A stretch of DNA of 64,000 bases from Lacunisphaera limnophila. GTDB lineage: Bacteria; Verrucomicrobiota; Verrucomicrobiia; Opitutales; Opitutaceae. The number at the start of each line of letters is the position of its first letter. Position 1 is the first letter of the stretch. The DNA is taken from positions 372,001-436,000 of the forward strand of contig NZ_CP016094.1 in the NCBI RefSeq assembly GCF_001746835.1, written 5' to 3'. This document shows positions 35,087 to 43,348 of the stretch, piece by piece. The notes beneath the pieces were generated by a model that did no database searches, was not told where the DNA came from, and saw only the letters and a list, made by a program, of their open reading frames with translations. Made by a program: the position numbers and the translations under genes.

Positions 35087-35320
35087 TCATTCCTTCCAGA
35101 AATTCACGGCCCACGCGCCGTCGGCCCGTCGTTCCATGGTCGAGCCGAAGCCCTCGCTCTTGAGCAGCTCGATGAGGGGCGCGGGCATGAAGGGCGCGAT
35201 GATCGTGACCCCCTGCCCCGCCCCGAGCCCGTCCACGCGGGCGCGGATGAGGGCGAAGGGTTCCTCGCCGCGCGCGAGCAGCGGCCGGACGTCGAAGGTT
35301 TTGAAATGGTGCGGTTTCAT
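35087..35320 (-). CDS. DUF2249 domain protein
   Basis: Protein of 77 residues: FKTFDVRPLLARGEEPFALIRARVDGL, a beta strand with DVR and a helix, then GVTIIAPFMPAPLIELLKSEGF and a C-terminal strand with the Trp of AVNFWKE. This layout is that of DUF2249, a TusA-like small domain often encoded with denitrification, hemerythrin-like or cupin genes. A TTGACGCAAGTCAT site lies 59 bases upstream. It is the first gene of the probable DUF2249-nrfH-nrfA unit. Biochemical role unknown. Confidence 0.82.
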   Translation of the reverse strand: MKPHHFKTFDVRPLLARGEEPFALIRARVDGLGAGQGVTIIAPFMPAPLIELLKSEGFGSTMERRADGAWAVNFWKE

Positions 35321-35378
35321 GGGCGCGAGGGAGGCGGAGGATCCAAGCCAACCCTACCGCCTTCCGGGATGCAACGCC

Positions 35379-35392
35379 TTGACGCAAGTCAT
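35379..35392. promoter_or_regulatory. FNR/Dnr-type operator upstream of DUF2249-nrfHA
   Basis: TTGACGCAAGTCAT, a TTGAC/GTCAT imperfect palindrome located 59 bases before the ATG at 35320. Confidence 0.65.
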
Positions 35393-35411
35393 GCCGCGGC
35401 CCGATTCGCGT

Positions 35412-35885
35412 TCAAGGCTCGAGTCGGTATCCCGTGGCGGAATCGAACGACAGCACCACCAGCTTTCCCTCCACGGCGAGGACTTCCCCGGTCCATTCCT
35501 GGCGGGGCGCGCCCGGGGCCGCGCCGCGCGCCACGCTGACGGCGATACGATGCCCCCCGGGGGCCAGCGGCACGCGCCATTCGCCCACGGAGGCCCCGTC
35601 GGACTTCACGCCTTTGGGCCGGTAAACCTGCTGCTGGACGAGACCGTCCACGTCCACGCTGACGACCACCACCGTGCGCCCGCGACCGGCGGGCGCGGTG
35701 GCCCGCATGTGGACCGGCCGGTCATCCTGCTCCGGGGCGGCTCCGCCCTGTTCCACCCGGCCGCCCAGGGCCCGGAAGGTAAAGATGAATTCCGCCCCCG
35801 CCGGGGCCGGATTGCGAAAAGGGGCGTCGCTTGCCGCCAGCAACGCGGCCAGCGCCACCGCCGTCAGGACGGTCGCCGCCAGCAC
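35412..35885 (-). CDS. Exported or anchored protein of unknown function, last gene of the NOR-like operon
   Basis: Protein of 157 residues starting at a GTG (35885) that overlaps the preceding gene by 22 bases. An N-terminal hydrophobic helix (LAATVLTAVALAALLAA) is followed by a beta-rich domain with no Cys or His cluster (EFIFTFRALGGRVEQ; TVVVVSVDVDG; GEWRVPLAPGGHRIAVSVA). It probably lies on the periplasmic face. Overlap with the cytochrome b/Fe-S gene suggests translational coupling and a shared complex. I do not recognise the family. Confidence 0.7.
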   Translation of the reverse strand: MLAATVLTAVALAALLAASDAPFRNPAPAGAEFIFTFRALGGRVEQGGAAPEQDDRPVHMRATAPAGRGRTVVVVSVDVDGLVQQQVYRPKGVKSDGASVGEWRVPLAPGGHRIAVSVARGAAPGAPRQEWTGEVLAVEGKLVVLSFDSATGYRLEP

Positions 35886-37531
35886 CGCCCGGAGCCGGCC
35901 CCCGCCTGAACCGGCGCGACCGGTTGGCGTTCGCGCAGGCGTTGCGCGGCCGTCGTGAGCAGGTGCGACCGCAGCGGGTCAAAATTGACGTGGGCGGTCC
36001 TGCGCGGATCGGCGCGGTTGGGCCGGAAGGCCGGTTCGCGCGTACCGTCGAGGCGGGCGGGCATCCAGCGGTTGCCCTCGCGGGCGAAGGCCTCGGCCGA
36101 CCCGCAGCCCACGATCAGGACCGCCGCCGCCCCCTTGCTGATGAGGCGCTCCAGCAGCTTGGGTTCGACCCAGCCCGAGCACGGGACGGGGCGCACCGCA
36201 TAGCCCGGCAGGCGCCGGGCCCACGCCACGTGGTCAAACAACTCCCAGCCGCCGCCGGTCTGCGCGCAAACGAGCGCGAGCGCCGGCGGCGTACCGCGCT
36301 CCACGCCCGCGACCACGAGCCCCTCCAGTTCCCTCGCCACCTGCTGGGCGTCAAACCACGCCAGGCCGATGCCCTGTGTGTCGCAGGAACCCGCACAGAT
36401 GCCGCAGCCCACGCAGCGGTCGGGATCGACCTGCGCCTGGGAGGGAAACGGCTTGCCGTCGGTGCGGGGCACCATGGTGATCGCGCCGAAGGGGCAATCG
36501 TGCGAGCAGAGCGTGCAGGCAAAACACCGGGAGACATTGACCGTGGCCTGGAAGACCGCGCGCGGCCGGCGCCGGGCCAGCCACGCCGGCACCGTGAGCA
36601 GCCCGGCCGCCGCCAGCGCGGTCGCCAGCCACAGCCCCCCGCCGGAGAGGCGCGCGGTGATCGCGAGCGGCCAGAGATACCACCAGTCCATGGTCAGCGC
36701 CACGGGCTTCACCGCCATCTGCGCCACCGGGGCGTTGGCCGCGGGATAGACCGCCGCGGCGAGCAGCACCGCGCCCGCGAGCCAGGCAATGAGCCGCCAG
36801 TCCGGCAGCCACTGCGCCCGGCTCAGGCGCGCCACATGCAGCACCAGCCCCGCCGCGACCCCCAGCGGCAGCGCCATGTGCAGGAAGAAGACGACGAAGA
36901 ACAACAGCGATGGCACCGTCCGGTCCGAGGTGAACAGACGCTGCAGCGGCTCGCCGAAGACCGGCAGCACGTCGAGGACCTTCATCGTGTCCAGCGCCAG
37001 CAACTGGGCCCGCTGGTCCCAGACCAGCCAGTAGCCCGTCCAGCCGATGAACCAGACCAGGGCGATCAGCCCCAGACCGCTCACCCACGCAAGCCAGCGC
37101 GCGTCGGCGAACTTCCGCGCCAGCAGCGCACGCCCCGCATGCGCCAGCACCAGCAACATCGTGAGGTCCGAGGAGTAGCGGTGCACACTGCGCACGATGC
37201 CGCCAAGGGAACGCGGCCCGAGGTCGGCCAACGAGTGCCAGGCCGACTGCACGCTCGCCGAATACCAGACCAGCATCAGCACCCCGGAGAGCGTGGCCAG
37301 CAGCAGCATGACGTTGGCCGCGGGCCCGAGGTGGGCCAGCGGGTTCACTTCCCGCGGCAGCCATCGCTCAAGCAGCGTGTCGGTCCTCGTCAGCAACCCG
37401 TCACCCGCGGCGAGCACGCGGGCGCCGCGCACGGGCGGCGGTGGCGGCGAGGAACCCGGTGGTTGCGGCGAAGTCCCCACCGCATCGGCCAGGGCCTCGC
37501 AGTCCGGCTCAGGATGCGCGTGCCTGCTCAT
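35864..37531 (-). CDS. Cytochrome b / double 4Fe-4S ferredoxin / MvhD-like fusion
   Basis: Protein of 555 residues with three parts. (1) About 60-315: cytochrome b6-like membrane domain with two H-x13-H pairs (His 117/131 and 218/232) that would hold two hemes b. (2) About 330-390: two 4Fe-4S motifs, CFACTLCSHDCP and CVGCGICAGSC. (3) About 415-515: a domain resembling the MvhD/FrhD hydrogenase iron-sulfur subunit, with Cys in LVCAQT, VPCSGW and VGCGSAE. This architecture joins quinone-type and ferredoxin-type electron transfer. It sits downstream of the SCO gene in the NOR-like operon. Direction of electron flow and partner are unknown. Confidence 0.85.
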   Translation of the reverse strand: MSRHAHPEPDCEALADAVGTSPQPPGSSPPPPPVRGARVLAAGDGLLTRTDTLLERWLPREVNPLAHLGPAANVMLLLATLSGVLMLVWYSASVQSAWHSLADLGPRSLGGIVRSVHRYSSDLTMLLVLAHAGRALLARKFADARWLAWVSGLGLIALVWFIGWTGYWLVWDQRAQLLALDTMKVLDVLPVFGEPLQRLFTSDRTVPSLLFFVVFFLHMALPLGVAAGLVLHVARLSRAQWLPDWRLIAWLAGAVLLAAAVYPAANAPVAQMAVKPVALTMDWWYLWPLAITARLSGGGLWLATALAAAGLLTVPAWLARRRPRAVFQATVNVSRCFACTLCSHDCPFGAITMVPRTDGKPFPSQAQVDPDRCVGCGICAGSCDTQGIGLAWFDAQQVARELEGLVVAGVERGTPPALALVCAQTGGGWELFDHVAWARRLPGYAVRPVPCSGWVEPKLLERLISKGAAAVLIVGCGSAEAFAREGNRWMPARLDGTREPAFRPNRADPRRTAHVNFDPLRSHLLTTAAQRLRERQPVAPVQAGAGSGRCWRRPS

Positions 37532-37618
37532 GCGCCCCTCCCTCCGGACGACCCGATCCCCAGGTAGTTCAACAGACTACTTGATGCCCGGGGACGGGAC
37601 CGGTGTGGGCGGGAGGGG

Positions 37619-38620
37619 TTATTGGGCAGGAATGGGGGCATGGGATTCAAGCAGGAGTTGCCGCAGGCCGGCGCGGAGCCACGCCCGGTGGCGCGGATCC
37701 AGCGTGAAGCGGTAGGCGATCCGGCCGGAGCGGTCGACGAGCAGGAACAGGTTGGCGTGGTCGAGTACCCCGGTCTCGGGATTGCGGGTGACGGAGAACT
37801 GGAGCCGCTTCAACACGTCGCGCATCCCGGCGGGATCACGGCCGTTGACGTAGCGGAACTCCGGGTAGGTGAAGCCGCGGCCCTCCGCCATCGCGGCCAT
37901 GATCTCGGTGGTCTCGTATTCCGGGTTCAGCGAGAGGGCGACGACGCGCAGGTCCGCGCGCTCGGCGGCAGTGAACTCAGTCAGCAGGGCCTGGACTTCC
38001 TTGAATATCTCCGGGCAAGTCGTGGAGCAGGCGGCATAGACGCCGGTGACCAGCACCACCTGCCCGCGCAGGTCAGCCAGGCGGAAGTCCATGCCGCGCT
38101 GGTCGAGCAGCGGCGCATCGGGCACGGCGAGGTTCACGCGGATGCGGGCGCCGGGGAACGGGGGCAGTTCCTGGGCGCGGGCCGCATCGAGCCGGGCGTA
38201 ATAGACCAGCCCGGCCACGCAGATGGCGATCACACCAAACCCGGCCGCGGCGGCTCGGGTATGCGCGAGCCAGAGCCGCGGATCGCGGAGCGGCACGATG
38301 ACCTGGCGCCACAGCACCACCGCCGCACCGACAATGAAGCAGGGCTCCAACATCATCACCGACACGGCCAGCCACGAGATGCCGCCGGTGCGCGGGTCGC
38401 CCCGGTAACACCAGAGTTGGAAGTCGCGCACAAAATCCCCCAGCAAGCCGCCCTCGGTCGGCCCGAAGATCGTCAGCAGCAGGAACCCCTCGTAGGCCGC
38501 CAGTGCCGTGAACAGGAACACCAGCAGGCCCGGCCCGGTGAGAAACCGCTCGCCGGGCGAGTCAACGTGGGCCGGCGCCGGGATGATGGCCGGCCCGGGT
38601 GCGTGGGTGGGGGTGAGCAT
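37619..38620 (-). CDS. SCO1/SenC-family protein with N-terminal membrane helices
   Basis: Protein of 333 residues. Three membrane helices (about 30-55, 80-105 and 123-145) precede a thioredoxin-fold SCO domain carrying the copper motif YAACSTTCPEIF and a downstream His in LDHANLFLL. SCO proteins insert copper into the CuA site of subunit II, and the CuA protein is encoded three kilobases upstream in the same operon. Most SCO proteins have only one anchor helix, so the extra helices are notable. A palindromic repeat (38636-38715) precedes it. Confidence 0.9.
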   Translation of the reverse strand: MLTPTHAPGPAIIPAPAHVDSPGERFLTGPGLLVFLFTALAAYEGFLLLTIFGPTEGGLLGDFVRDFQLWCYRGDPRTGGISWLAVSVMMLEPCFIVGAAVVLWRQVIVPLRDPRLWLAHTRAAAAGFGVIAICVAGLVYYARLDAARAQELPPFPGARIRVNLAVPDAPLLDQRGMDFRLADLRGQVVLVTGVYAACSTTCPEIFKEVQALLTEFTAAERADLRVVALSLNPEYETTEIMAAMAEGRGFTYPEFRYVNGRDPAGMRDVLKRLQFSVTRNPETGVLDHANLFLLVDRSGRIAYRFTLDPRHRAWLRAGLRQLLLESHAPIPAQ

Positions 38621-38635
38621 GGGAGCGGGTGAATT

Positions 38636-38715
38636 TGTAGGGCGGGGTCTCCGAACCCCGCCTTCGTTCGATCGCGATATCTCGTTCGTGGCGGGGTTCG
38701 GAGACCCCGCCCTAC
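38636..38715. repeat. Long palindromic repeat, TGTAGGGCGGGGT type
   Basis: TGTAGGGCGGGGTCTCCGAA and TTCGGAGACCCCGCCCTAC flank a core containing TCGATCGCGATATC. Same family as 16249-16329 and 45328-45435. It lies between the SCO and subunit I genes of the NOR-like operon. Confidence 0.88.
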
Positions 38716-38725
38716 CGTTCCGGCC

Positions 38726-40444
38726 TCAGCGCACCGGCCAGACGTCGGCCAGGGCCTTCCAGTTCGCGAAGTAATACACCGCGAAGCAGGCGAGGAAGAG
38801 GATGGTCAGGACGATGGTGCCCTTGGTGGCGTAATGGTCCTGGGCCAGCGAACCGGCCGCACTGCCCGCCAAGGCCGGCGGCGTGCCCCAGTCCGACATG
38901 GCTGTGCCCGCGCCGATCTTCCGGCCGAAGAACAGCGTGCCCACGCAGAGCAGCACGAAGGTGAGCAGGCCGAGGAAGGCGAGCACACCGCCGATGCCAA
39001 GCACGCCGAGCCAGAGATGCGCGGCGGGGCCGTAGATACCCTGCGCGTCGATATCCCAGCTGCGCCGCGAGACGCCCATGGAACCGGCAAACGACATGCC
39101 AAAGGACATCAGCGTGATGCCGAGACCGAACAGCCACGGCTGCCAGCGGGCGACCCCGCGCAGGATGAAATCGCGCTGGAAGATCAGCGGGATCACGTAG
39201 TAGGCCAGGCCCATGAAGGCCAGCGAGGTGCCGCCGACCACCGTGACATGAAAATGCCCGGGGATGCGCAGCGTGTTGTGCGCGATGATGTTGATCTGCT
39301 GCGTGCCGAGCGTGACCCCCGTGATGCCGCCGAGGAAACCGAAGATGATGACCGACAGGACGGTGGCGGAAAGCGCGGGATTTTTCCACGGGAGGGCGGT
39401 GACCCAGCCGAAGATGCCGCGCGTGTAGCCCTTCTCGCGCATGGCGATCTCGATGCCGGCCGGCACGGTGAAGCCGTGGATCATCGAGGCCAGCACGGCG
39501 AGATACATGGCGTAGGACGTGTTCCAAATCTTCCACGTGGCCCCGACGCCCGGGTCGACCAGCAGATGGTGGGCCGAGGCGAGGTTGATGAAGAGGATGT
39601 AGAGCACGAAGGCGGTGCGGCACACAGCCTCGTTGACCGGGCGTGCGCCCAGGATGACGTGCGAGAGCAGATACCACACGCTCACCATCGCGCAGACATT
39701 GACCTGCTGCGACTGGTGGCCGAGGCCCCACCAGATGAGGCGATACCAGGCCGGGTCGGGCTGGGGCGTCCAACCCATCGAATAGGTGAAGGTCGGGATC
39801 ATCACGATGGCGCCATGGAGCAGCGTGACGACGGCGATGATGGCCGCGGCGGTGGCGCCAAAGGTGACGATCGGCACCGAGCCGGTATAGGCCTGGTCCC
39901 GCTTGGCCACGTAGAGCGTGGCAAAGAAGTTGAACACGCCGATGAGCGTGCCCACCGCGACGAGGATGATGCCGAGGTAGAACAGCGGGTGCGCCAGCAA
40001 CGGCAGGTAGGAGGTCATCATCACGTCGGCCTGCCCCGCGAGGATGATGTAGTCCACCATCACGCCGCCGGTGAGCATCATGCCGAACGAGACCCACGCG
40101 ACCTTCCTGGAAAAGAGCCGGGCGTTGAGCGGCGTGGTGCAGGCGAAGTAGAGGATGGCGACCTCGAAAAAGAGGATCCACAGGATCAGCATGTTGATGC
40201 CGTGGAAGGTGAGGATGCGGTAGAACCAGTCCGCCGGCAGAAGGTGCACGGTCTGCCAGCGGGTGAGGGCCAGCAGGAGCGCGGCGATGCCGCCGAGCAG
40301 GAGGAAGACGATGCCGACGACGGCATTGAGCTTGATGAAGCGCTGGGCGTCGAGGCAGACGCTCAGGCCGGTCGTGCCGCAGACGCGGCCGGGGACGCCG
40401 GGCGCGGTGAGCGCGTGGGAGGAGGAAGCAGGGGCGGTGGTCAT
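38726..40444 (-). CDS. Heme-copper oxidase superfamily subunit I, probable non-canonical NO reductase
   Basis: Membrane protein of 572 residues with about 13 helices. Heme and CuB ligands are present: His81 (LTFHGINML), His243 (WGLGHQSQQVN), His292-His293 (SAHHLLVD), His397 and His399 (PGHFHVTV). The residue four after the CuB His, which is the cross-linked Tyr in O2 reductases and Glu in cNOR, is Gln247 here, and the P-E-V-Y motif is absent. That argues against O2 reduction. With a CuA subunit II and a SenC/SCO gene adjacent, and nirK nearby, the set resembles the norS-norY-senC arrangement known for sNOR-type NO reductases. Assignment to sNOR, eNOR or a related class is tentative. Confidence 0.85.
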   Translation of the reverse strand: MTTAPASSSHALTAPGVPGRVCGTTGLSVCLDAQRFIKLNAVVGIVFLLLGGIAALLLALTRWQTVHLLPADWFYRILTFHGINMLILWILFFEVAILYFACTTPLNARLFSRKVAWVSFGMMLTGGVMVDYIILAGQADVMMTSYLPLLAHPLFYLGIILVAVGTLIGVFNFFATLYVAKRDQAYTGSVPIVTFGATAAAIIAVVTLLHGAIVMIPTFTYSMGWTPQPDPAWYRLIWWGLGHQSQQVNVCAMVSVWYLLSHVILGARPVNEAVCRTAFVLYILFINLASAHHLLVDPGVGATWKIWNTSYAMYLAVLASMIHGFTVPAGIEIAMREKGYTRGIFGWVTALPWKNPALSATVLSVIIFGFLGGITGVTLGTQQINIIAHNTLRIPGHFHVTVVGGTSLAFMGLAYYVIPLIFQRDFILRGVARWQPWLFGLGITLMSFGMSFAGSMGVSRRSWDIDAQGIYGPAAHLWLGVLGIGGVLAFLGLLTFVLLCVGTLFFGRKIGAGTAMSDWGTPPALAGSAAGSLAQDHYATKGTIVLTILFLACFAVYYFANWKALADVWPVR

Positions 40445-40457
40445 GGCGGGGAGACGG

Positions 40458-41012
40458 TTACTCGACGAAGATTTTCCCGGTCATGGCATGGTGGCCGATG
40501 CCGCAGAATTCGTTGCAGACGATGGTGAACTCGCCCTTGGACGTCGGCGTGATGGTCAGCACGTGGTCGTAGCCGGGGAGAACCTGGAAGTTCATGTTGA
40601 GCGGCTGGAGCGAAAAGCCGTGCTGGAGGTCGAGCGCGGAGAGGTGCAGCCGGTAGGTCTCGCCCACGCGCAGGCGGAGGGCGGGCCACCACTGCCACAT
40701 CCGGCCGGTGATGTAGGCGTCGCCGCCCGGGGGCGGCTCGGCGATGGGCAGCTCCGGCACGAGCGCGTTGGCCTCGACGGTGTTCCTGAACGTGCCGACG
40801 CGGTTGGCCTCGACGAACTTCTCCGTGCGGGCGAGGAAGTCGGCGGGCGTCACGGCATAGGCCTCGCCGGTGCTGTTCTGTTTGCCGCGGAAATGCCAGT
40901 AGGGCATCATCAGCGACATCACGAAGCACCAGAGAAGGGCAAGGCCGAGCCAAAGCTTCTCGTGGCCGGCCGGGGCATGGAACCAAGGGGTGGTAAGGGG
41001 ACGCAGGCTCAT
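40458..41012 (-). CDS. CuA-containing subunit II of the heme-copper enzyme
   Basis: Protein of 184 residues with one N-terminal helix (LWLGLALLWCFVMSLM) and a C-terminal cupredoxin domain. The CuA ligands are complete: His in LDLQHGFSL and C-NEF-C-GIG-H-HAM in the motif VCNEFCGIGHHAM. It would accept electrons from a periplasmic donor such as azurin or a cytochrome c and pass them to subunit I, encoded 13 bases downstream. The spacing suggests one transcript with the genes at 41028 and 41182. Confidence 0.92.
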   Translation of the reverse strand: MSLRPLTTPWFHAPAGHEKLWLGLALLWCFVMSLMMPYWHFRGKQNSTGEAYAVTPADFLARTEKFVEANRVGTFRNTVEANALVPELPIAEPPPGGDAYITGRMWQWWPALRLRVGETYRLHLSALDLQHGFSLQPLNMNFQVLPGYDHVLTITPTSKGEFTIVCNEFCGIGHHAMTGKIFVE

Positions 41013-41027
41013 AAAGGGGGACTCCGG

Positions 41028-41177
41028 TCAGGGCAGCAGCGCCGGTTTGGTGAGCATCAGTTCGATCCAGCCCCACGCGGTGTAGGACAGGAAGGGGATG
41101 AGGACGCCGAGCACGAGCAGCAGCCACGGGTTGTCGAGGAGCCGCTGCCACGGATGGATCTTGGGTTCGTTGTTCAT
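41028..41177 (-). CDS. Small single-TM subunit of the NOR-like operon
   Basis: Forty-nine codons from ATG at 41177 to TGA at 41028. The sequence starts MNNEPKIHPWQRLLDN and has one membrane helix (PWLLLVLGVLIPFLSYTAWG). It sits between the subunit I-like and CuA genes with gaps of 4 and 15 bases, which supports translation. Small one-helix subunits are common in heme-copper oxidases, so a structural role is likely, but no family is recognised. Confidence 0.72.
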   Translation of the reverse strand: MNNEPKIHPWQRLLDNPWLLLVLGVLIPFLSYTAWGWIELMLTKPALLP

Positions 41178-41181
41178 GAAT

Positions 41182-42597
41182 TCAGACGGGTTGGGGTGAG
41201 CGGTGCCGCCACGTGCCGATGCAGCGCAACATGACCGCGAGGAAAAGGAGGCCGCCGGCCACCGCCACGAGGCCGCCGAGGCCCATGACGCCGAGGCCGA
41301 GGTATTCGCCGACGGAGCGCACGTGCTGCTCCGCGCCGTATTGCTTGCGGCCGAGCCCGTAGGCTCCGGCGAGCGCGAAGCCGAGGCCGAAGACCGCCTG
41401 GCCGCAGCCGAAGCACAGGAGCTGGACCCGGCGCCAGCGCATCGCGGGCGGGGCCCCCGCCGACGTCGCGGCGCAGAAATCATAGGCGGCCGTCATCAGC
41501 GCCAGCGTCACCGCGCCGATGGCGCAGTGATAGTGACCGGGCACGAGCGTGCTGGAGCCGCGGATAAGCGAGCCGAGGATGAAGCCGAGCACGGTCAGCG
41601 TGGCACTGCCGGCCAGACCGACCAGGCGCCAGTTGCCGGCGGCGGCGCGCTGCGCCCAGTGCCGCCCCACGTGCCGGAGGCCGAGGCCCAGCACGATCAG
41701 GACGACCGGGAAGATCGTCCACCGCATCAACTGCGTCGCTGTCTCGGTGTAGGCCGGACGGGAGGTGCCGGCGAGCGCGAGCAACGGCAGCACGCCCTGC
41801 GGCAGCACGAGCGCGGCCAGCAGCCAGCGGATGGCCGCGGGTGAAATCACGGTGTGCCCCGACCAGCGGTGCAGAAGCATCAGCCAAAGCCCCAGCATCA
41901 TCGCGACGTTGGCGACCTGCAGAACATGGCCCCCACCCCAGGCCAGCAGCTCGTAATAACCGATGGCCGGCAGGCCGGGCAGCGTCGTGCGCCAGGCGGC
42001 GATGAAGGTGGCAAGCGCCACCAGGTTGGCCAGCGCGGAGGCGCGGAGCGCGACGAGCGCATCATCGGGCAGGATGCGGGGGCACGCGGCCGGGGCCGCG
42101 AGGGCCCCGGCGAAAAACACCCCCGTGCCGGCGAACCAGCAGACGAGGCCGCCGATGAAGACCGGGTGATCGATCACCGGCACGTAATTGGCCAGGACCG
42201 GCTGGGCGCCGGGCATCACCGCGCCGGCGAGCAAGCCGATCACGCCGGCGAAGGCCAGCGCGCCGGCGACGACCTTGCCGACCCGCGGGATCGCCGCGCC
42301 CAGCGCGAGGGCGAGGAAGGTCGCGGCTCCGGCCTGGAACCAGACGACCATGGCGAGATCCACATGCACCACGAGCGCGCGCTTGAAGAAAAGCGGGTCG
42401 GTGAACAACCAGCCCATGAACGGCAGCCGACCCACGACAAGGGTCAAGGACAGCAGCCCGGCCAGCACGAGGCTGCCCACCGCCAGGAGAAACCAGAAAC
42501 GCGCGCCCGTGGCCGCCAGCCGGGACCCGACGACGCGATCAGGCGGTTCGTTGGCGAGGGCGGGCGAAAACCCGGCAGGGACATGGACCGTGGGCAT
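41182..42597 (-). CDS. Second heme-copper subunit I-like protein lacking the His-His CuB ligands
   Basis: Polytopic protein of 471 residues with about 12 helices. Positions matching heme-copper subunit I helices are visible: His78 in LVVHVDLAMVVWF (helix II), His224 in WGGGHVLQVANVAMM (helix VI), and His355/His357 in STLVPGHYHCAIG (helix X). The helix VII region (VLPQGVLPLLALAG) lacks the His-His pair, so CuB should not form normally. It could bind hemes and act as an electron-transfer or structural partner of the complete subunit I encoded downstream. A near-perfect FNR-type site is 35 bases upstream of its ATG, so it heads the operon. Confidence 0.82.
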   Translation of the reverse strand: MPTVHVPAGFSPALANEPPDRVVGSRLAATGARFWFLLAVGSLVLAGLLSLTLVVGRLPFMGWLFTDPLFFKRALVVHVDLAMVVWFQAGAATFLALALGAAIPRVGKVVAGALAFAGVIGLLAGAVMPGAQPVLANYVPVIDHPVFIGGLVCWFAGTGVFFAGALAAPAACPRILPDDALVALRASALANLVALATFIAAWRTTLPGLPAIGYYELLAWGGGHVLQVANVAMMLGLWLMLLHRWSGHTVISPAAIRWLLAALVLPQGVLPLLALAGTSRPAYTETATQLMRWTIFPVVLIVLGLGLRHVGRHWAQRAAAGNWRLVGLAGSATLTVLGFILGSLIRGSSTLVPGHYHCAIGAVTLALMTAAYDFCAATSAGAPPAMRWRRVQLLCFGCGQAVFGLGFALAGAYGLGRKQYGAEQHVRSVGEYLGLGVMGLGGLVAVAGGLLFLAVMLRCIGTWRHRSPQPV

Positions 42598-42631
42598 GGA
42601 AGGGGTTTACCCGAAATCGCGCCCGGCCGCC

Positions 42632-42645
42632 TTGATGCGAATCAA
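42632..42645. promoter_or_regulatory. FNR/Dnr-type operator of the NOR-like operon
   Basis: TTGATGCGAATCAA, a perfect TTGAT-N4-ATCAA palindrome. It lies 35 bases upstream of the ATG at 42597. Confidence 0.88.
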
Positions 42646-42710
42646 GGGACCGGAGCTTTGGGCGTCATTCTCCTTCGCGTTCCGGATGAGACGAACCCGC
42701 CACCTTGCCG

Positions 42711-42783
42711 GAGCCTGCTGGCGGACGATCCGGGACCGTCTCAACCGGCGAGCGCCGCGCATCGCCTGCAAGCAGGCTCCTCG
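42711..42783. repeat. Degenerate GTAGGAGCCTGC-type palindromic repeat
   Basis: GAGCCTGCTGGCGGACGATC on the left faces ATCGCCTGCAAGCAGGCTCC on the right. The outer TGTAG end has decayed. Confidence 0.65.
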
Positions 42784-42821
42784 CGCCAGCCCCCCCATCC
42801 CAGCTTGAACGCGACCAGGAC

Positions 42822-43313
42822 TCATGGGCGGACGATGAGCTTGCCCTTCATCAACGCGGCGTGGCCGGGGAACGTGCAGAGGAAGGGATACTCGCCGGGT
42901 TGGGCAGGCACCGTGAATTCGATGGTATCGCTCTCGCCGCCGCCGAGGATCCGGGTGTGCGCCAACACGGCGGACTTATCGTCGGGGAGATAGTCGGGCA
43001 TCCTCGCGGCGGCGGAAGCGGCGAAGGCGAGCACGGCCGCGTCGTCGCGGGGCGTGAGCAGGACCCAATTGTGCCCCATCGCCTGTTTGGGCATCCGGCC
43101 CAGGTTGGTGAGGGCGACGCGCAGCTTCTCGCCGGGCTGGGCGCGGATTTCCGTCAGGTTGAATTTCATCGTGTCATTCGCGGTGATCTCGATGGTCCGC
43201 ACCCCGTCGGCGGGGGCCGCGCTGGGAGCGGGGGCTTCGGACTTGCCGCAGCCGGTGAACAGGAGGGAGGCGCCGGCGACGAGCGCCAGCAGAATTCGGG
43301 TTGGGTGGTTCAT
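42822..43313 (-). CDS. Azurin-like blue copper lipoprotein
   Basis: Cupredoxin of 163 residues. A lipoprotein signal peptide ends in LLFTGC (Cys22), so it is probably lipid-anchored. Type 1 copper ligands are visible: His in MGHNWVLL, then Cys, His and Met in FLCTFPGHAALM. Azurins shuttle electrons to NirK and to NO reductases in denitrifiers. A TTGACGCGGGTCAA operator 36 bases upstream of its ATG, overlapping the stop of the next gene, fits co-expression with nirK and the NOR-like operon. Confidence 0.93.
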   Translation of the reverse strand: MNHPTRILLALVAGASLLFTGCGKSEAPAPSAAPADGVRTIEITANDTMKFNLTEIRAQPGEKLRVALTNLGRMPKQAMGHNWVLLTPRDDAAVLAFAASAAARMPDYLPDDKSAVLAHTRILGGGESDTIEFTVPAQPGEYPFLCTFPGHAALMKGKLIVRP

Positions 43314-43348
43314 CGCCCGCAGCCTACCGGCGCGGACCGCCGGCCGCC

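Noticed and set aside
38726-40444. Calling this gene an ordinary cytochrome c oxidase subunit I
   Set aside because: The helix VI motif lacks the cross-linking Tyr and the P-E-V-Y sequence, which O2-reducing members need.
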